Below are positions 11,134 to 12,647 of a stretch of DNA of 12,647 bases, piece by piece. The position numbers were made by a program, and so were the translations under genes. Every line of letters starts with the position of its first letter. Within the stretch, counting starts at the first letter, position 1. The notes under the pieces are model-generated. The model saw only the letters and a program-made list of their open reading frames with translations, had not been told where the DNA came from and ran no database searches. The DNA lies in contig JBGPLH010000063.1 in the NCBI GenBank assembly GCA_041486365.1, positions 1 through 12,647 on the forward strand. The letters are read 5' to 3'. This DNA is from JBGPLH01 sp041486365 [NCBI: Thermodesulfobacteriota bacterium]. GTDB lineage: Bacteria; JAUYMQ01.

Positions 11134-12647
11134 TACCGGCGCCGCCCCCGCAGCTTCGCGTCGAGCGCCGCGTCCAGCCCGTACAGATCCGTGAAGGAGT
11201 CGACCGATCCGTCCTCGTTCGCGACGGCGGTCCAGTAGCTCACGTACACCGGCACGTCCTCCGAGAGATACACGCGCTGCGTCTTCGGATCCGCTAGGGC
11301 CTCTTGCAGGCGCTCGGGCGTCCATTTCGGATCGGGCGCGAGGAGCCAGAGGGCGAGATCCATCGGCCGCTCCACACGGATGCAGCCGTGGCTGAGCGCG
11401 CGCTTGTCCTTCGCGAACAGGCGAGGCGTGGCCGTGTCGTGAAGATACACGTCGTACTCGTTGGGCAGGACGAACTTGAAGTTCCCGAGCGGGTTGTCGG
11501 GGCCGGGCCGCTGCCGAAGGCGGTAGGGGAAGCCGTCCGCGGAGACCTTCGACCAGTTGATCGACGACGCCGGGACGGCGCCGCCCTCGCGCAGGCCCAG
11601 CACGTCCATGTGGTTCTCCGAGAGCCACGAAGGATCGCGCCGGAGCTTCGGCAGGATCTCCCGCACGGCGATGCTGGTGGGCACGCGCCAGGAGGGATGC
11701 AAGACGATGTGCTCCACGTGCGCGTGGAAGATCGGCGTGCGCCATCCCTCCAGGCCCACGATGACCTTCATGCGCGTGACGAGCCGTTCCTTCTCGTAGG
11801 TCTCGAGCCGGAATCCGGGGACGTTCACGAGGATGTAACGAGCGCCGGGATCCTCCGGCATTCGCCTCCACCGCTCCATGTTGAGCTCGATCTGGCGCGC
11901 CCTTGTCGCCGCGGGGACGTTGATCGCGGCGAGCGTCTGCTCGCCGATCACGCCGTCGGGCTCCAGGCCGTGCCGGCGCTGGAACTCCCTGAGTCCGTCC
12001 GAGAGCCGGGCGTCGTAGCGCCGGGAGCGCTTCCCGTCGGAGGCTCCCTCCGCAGCCAGAAACCCCTCCCGCTCGAGGCGCGCGGCCAGCGCGTCCAGTC
12101 GCGCCGCGGAGGACGCTTCTCCCGGGCGCAGCGTCGGCGCTACTGATATGGAGTCGGCCCTCGCGCCACCGATGGAGTCGGCCCTCGCTACGCTCGGGAC
12201 CTCCGGCGGGACCTCCGGTGGCACCTGCGGCCAGCCGCCCGACTTCGCGATCTCGCGATAGCGGGGGAGCGCCTCGCGCAGGCGGACGTAGGCGAGGTGC
12301 TTCGGGGCGAGCCCCGCCAGCACCGCCCGCGGATCCTCGTTCGTGGTCGCGCGCTCGAGCGGGGGCCCGAGGTCGATCGCGTGCGGGGGGATGTGCCAGC
12401 CCGGTTCCATTTGGCCCGGCGAAAGCCGGCCTACCGAGACGTCGGACGCATAGCGAAGAAAGGCCAGCGTGAGGTCGAGATCGAGCGAGAACCGGTCGGC
12501 GTCGGATGCCCGGCCCTTCCCGCCGATCCGGTCCAGTCGCGATGCGAGGTCGCGCGTCGGGTAATCGGACGGCTCGAGCCCCTCGCGGTCGGCCTGCTCG
12601 AGTGCGAGGAGAAGCGAGTTCGCCCGGGCCGCGGACTCGCCGGGGCC
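11133..12647 (-). CDS. YcbB/LdtD-like L,D-transpeptidase, start missing
   Basis: The frame is open to the window edge, so about 504 residues are visible and the signal peptide/start lies beyond it. Order: a helical scaffold region (LDLTLAFLRYASDVSVGRL), a linker with short repeats, a peptidoglycan-binding-like domain (YDARLSDGLREFQRRHGLEP, DGVIGEQTLAAINVP), and a YkuD catalytic domain. The catalytic domain starts at NMERWRRMPED, continues through PGFRLETYE and reaches VYLHDTATP and the active-site motif ALSHGCIRVERP; the Cys codon is at 11382-11384 and the conserved His precedes it. These periplasmic enzymes make 3-3 (mDAP-mDAP) peptidoglycan cross-links, or attach proteins to the wall. All catalytic motifs are intact. 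The stop overlaps the start of the metallohydrolase gene (TAATG), so the two are probably co-translated; no functional link is known. Confidence 0.9.
   Translation of the reverse strand, partial: GPGESAARANSLLLALEQADREGLEPSDYPTRDLASRLDRIGGKGRASDADRFSLDLDLTLAFLRYASDVSVGRLSPGQMEPGWHIPPHAIDLGPPLERATTNEDPRAVLAGLAPKHLAYVRLREALPRYREIAKSGGWPQVPPEVPPEVPSVARADSIGGARADSISVAPTLRPGEASSAARLDALAARLEREGFLAAEGASDGKRSRRYDARLSDGLREFQRRHGLEPDGVIGEQTLAAINVPAATRARQIELNMERWRRMPEDPGARYILVNVPGFRLETYEKERLVTRMKVIVGLEGWRTPIFHAHVEHIVLHPSWRVPTSIAVREILPKLRRDPSWLSENHMDVLGLREGGAVPASSINWSKVSADGFPYRLRQRPGPDNPLGNFKFVLPNEYDVYLHDTATPRLFAKDKRALSHGCIRVERPMDLALWLLAPDPKWTPERLQEALADPKTQRVYLSEDVPVYVSYWTAVANEDGSVDSFTDLYGLDAALDAKLRGRRR
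12148..12188. repeat. Two 17-bp direct repeats inside the L,D-transpeptidase gene
   Basis: ATGGAGTCGGCCCTCGC occurs at 12148-12164 and 12172-12188, a 24-base period that keeps the reading frame and encodes two ARADSI units in SVARADSIGGARADSI. It lies in the linker just before the peptidoglycan-binding-like domain, where family members usually run straight from a GGWP..VP segment into LRPG. Confidence 0.7.
12196..12231. repeat. Three 12-bp tandem repeats inside the L,D-transpeptidase gene
   Basis: The units GGGACCTCCGGC (12196-12207), GGGACCTCCGGT (12208-12219) and GGCACCTGCGGC (12220-12231) encode PQV-PPEV-PPEV in the minus-strand protein. The first two differ at one base, indicating recent duplication; the third is more diverged. 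They adjoin the 24-base repeats, so the whole insert is built from two kinds of short repeats. Confidence 0.65.

Noticed and set aside
9802-11238. Plus-strand open frame of 478 codons opposite the PHP metallohydrolase gene
   Set aside because: Low-complexity translation without recognisable domains; the minus strand encodes a coherent signal peptide and PHP motifs.
11134-11871. N-terminal extension of the metallohydrolase frame into the transpeptidase gene
   Set aside because: The extension overlaps the YkuD catalytic domain and reads as Arg-rich nonsense; a signal peptide begins only after 11133.

Overview
The window is a high-GC (by eye about two thirds G+C), densely coded stretch of bacterial chromosome. 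It has strong Shine-Dalgarno sites, short intergenic gaps and one-base stop/start overlaps. A YcbB-type L,D-transpeptidase and an exported metallohydrolase point to a diderm (Gram-negative) bacterium. The gene mix, with many paralogue-rich accessory families and dispersed short repeats, resembles large-genome or uncultured soil and sediment lineages. I cannot assign a phylum from the sequence alone. No rRNA, tRNA, CRISPR array, phage gene or transposase is visible.

Layout. (1) 1-3589: the C-terminal part of a sulfatase (+), a DUF1330 protein (-), then a + strand pair: an alkylsulfatase-like metallo-beta-lactamase-fold hydrolase and a rhomboid intramembrane protease. (2) 3568-8015: a block punctuated by three same-orientation copies of a 25-bp repeat (3568, 4656, 7991). 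The first two flank a DUF2804 gene. The last two bracket a minus-strand cluster that reads, in transcription order, QueG-like iron-sulfur/SCP2 fusion protein, TetR regulator (TGATG overlap), SDR oxidoreductase. (3) 8016-8402: no intact gene, but two strong hairpins and the 3' remnant of an SGNH/GDSL hydrolase gene on the minus strand. (4) 8403-9401: a core-MetE-like methyltransferase (+), convergent with (5) 9421-12647: a minus-strand pair, YcbB-like L,D-transpeptidase (cut by the window end) followed by a TAATG-overlapping CehA/McbA-type PHP-domain metallohydrolase with a signal peptide.

How the genes may work together. The clearest functional unit is the repeat-bounded minus-strand cluster. 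A redox protein with two 4Fe-4S clusters is fused to a lipid/sterol-carrier (SCP2) domain and is coupled to its probable TetR regulator. An NAD(P)-dependent SDR follows, with a perfect 6+2+6 palindrome in its leader that is a good operator candidate. With the neighbouring DUF2804 gene this suggests redox processing of a hydrophobic substrate; the substrate is unknown and the proposal is inference.

The second theme is repeat-driven remodelling. One 25-bp repeat copy supplies the last codons and stop of the rhomboid gene. A different GC-rich repeat is read in frame in the rhomboid linker. Short tandem repeats have expanded the L,D-transpeptidase linker. An SGNH gene has been cut down to its last ~60 codons.
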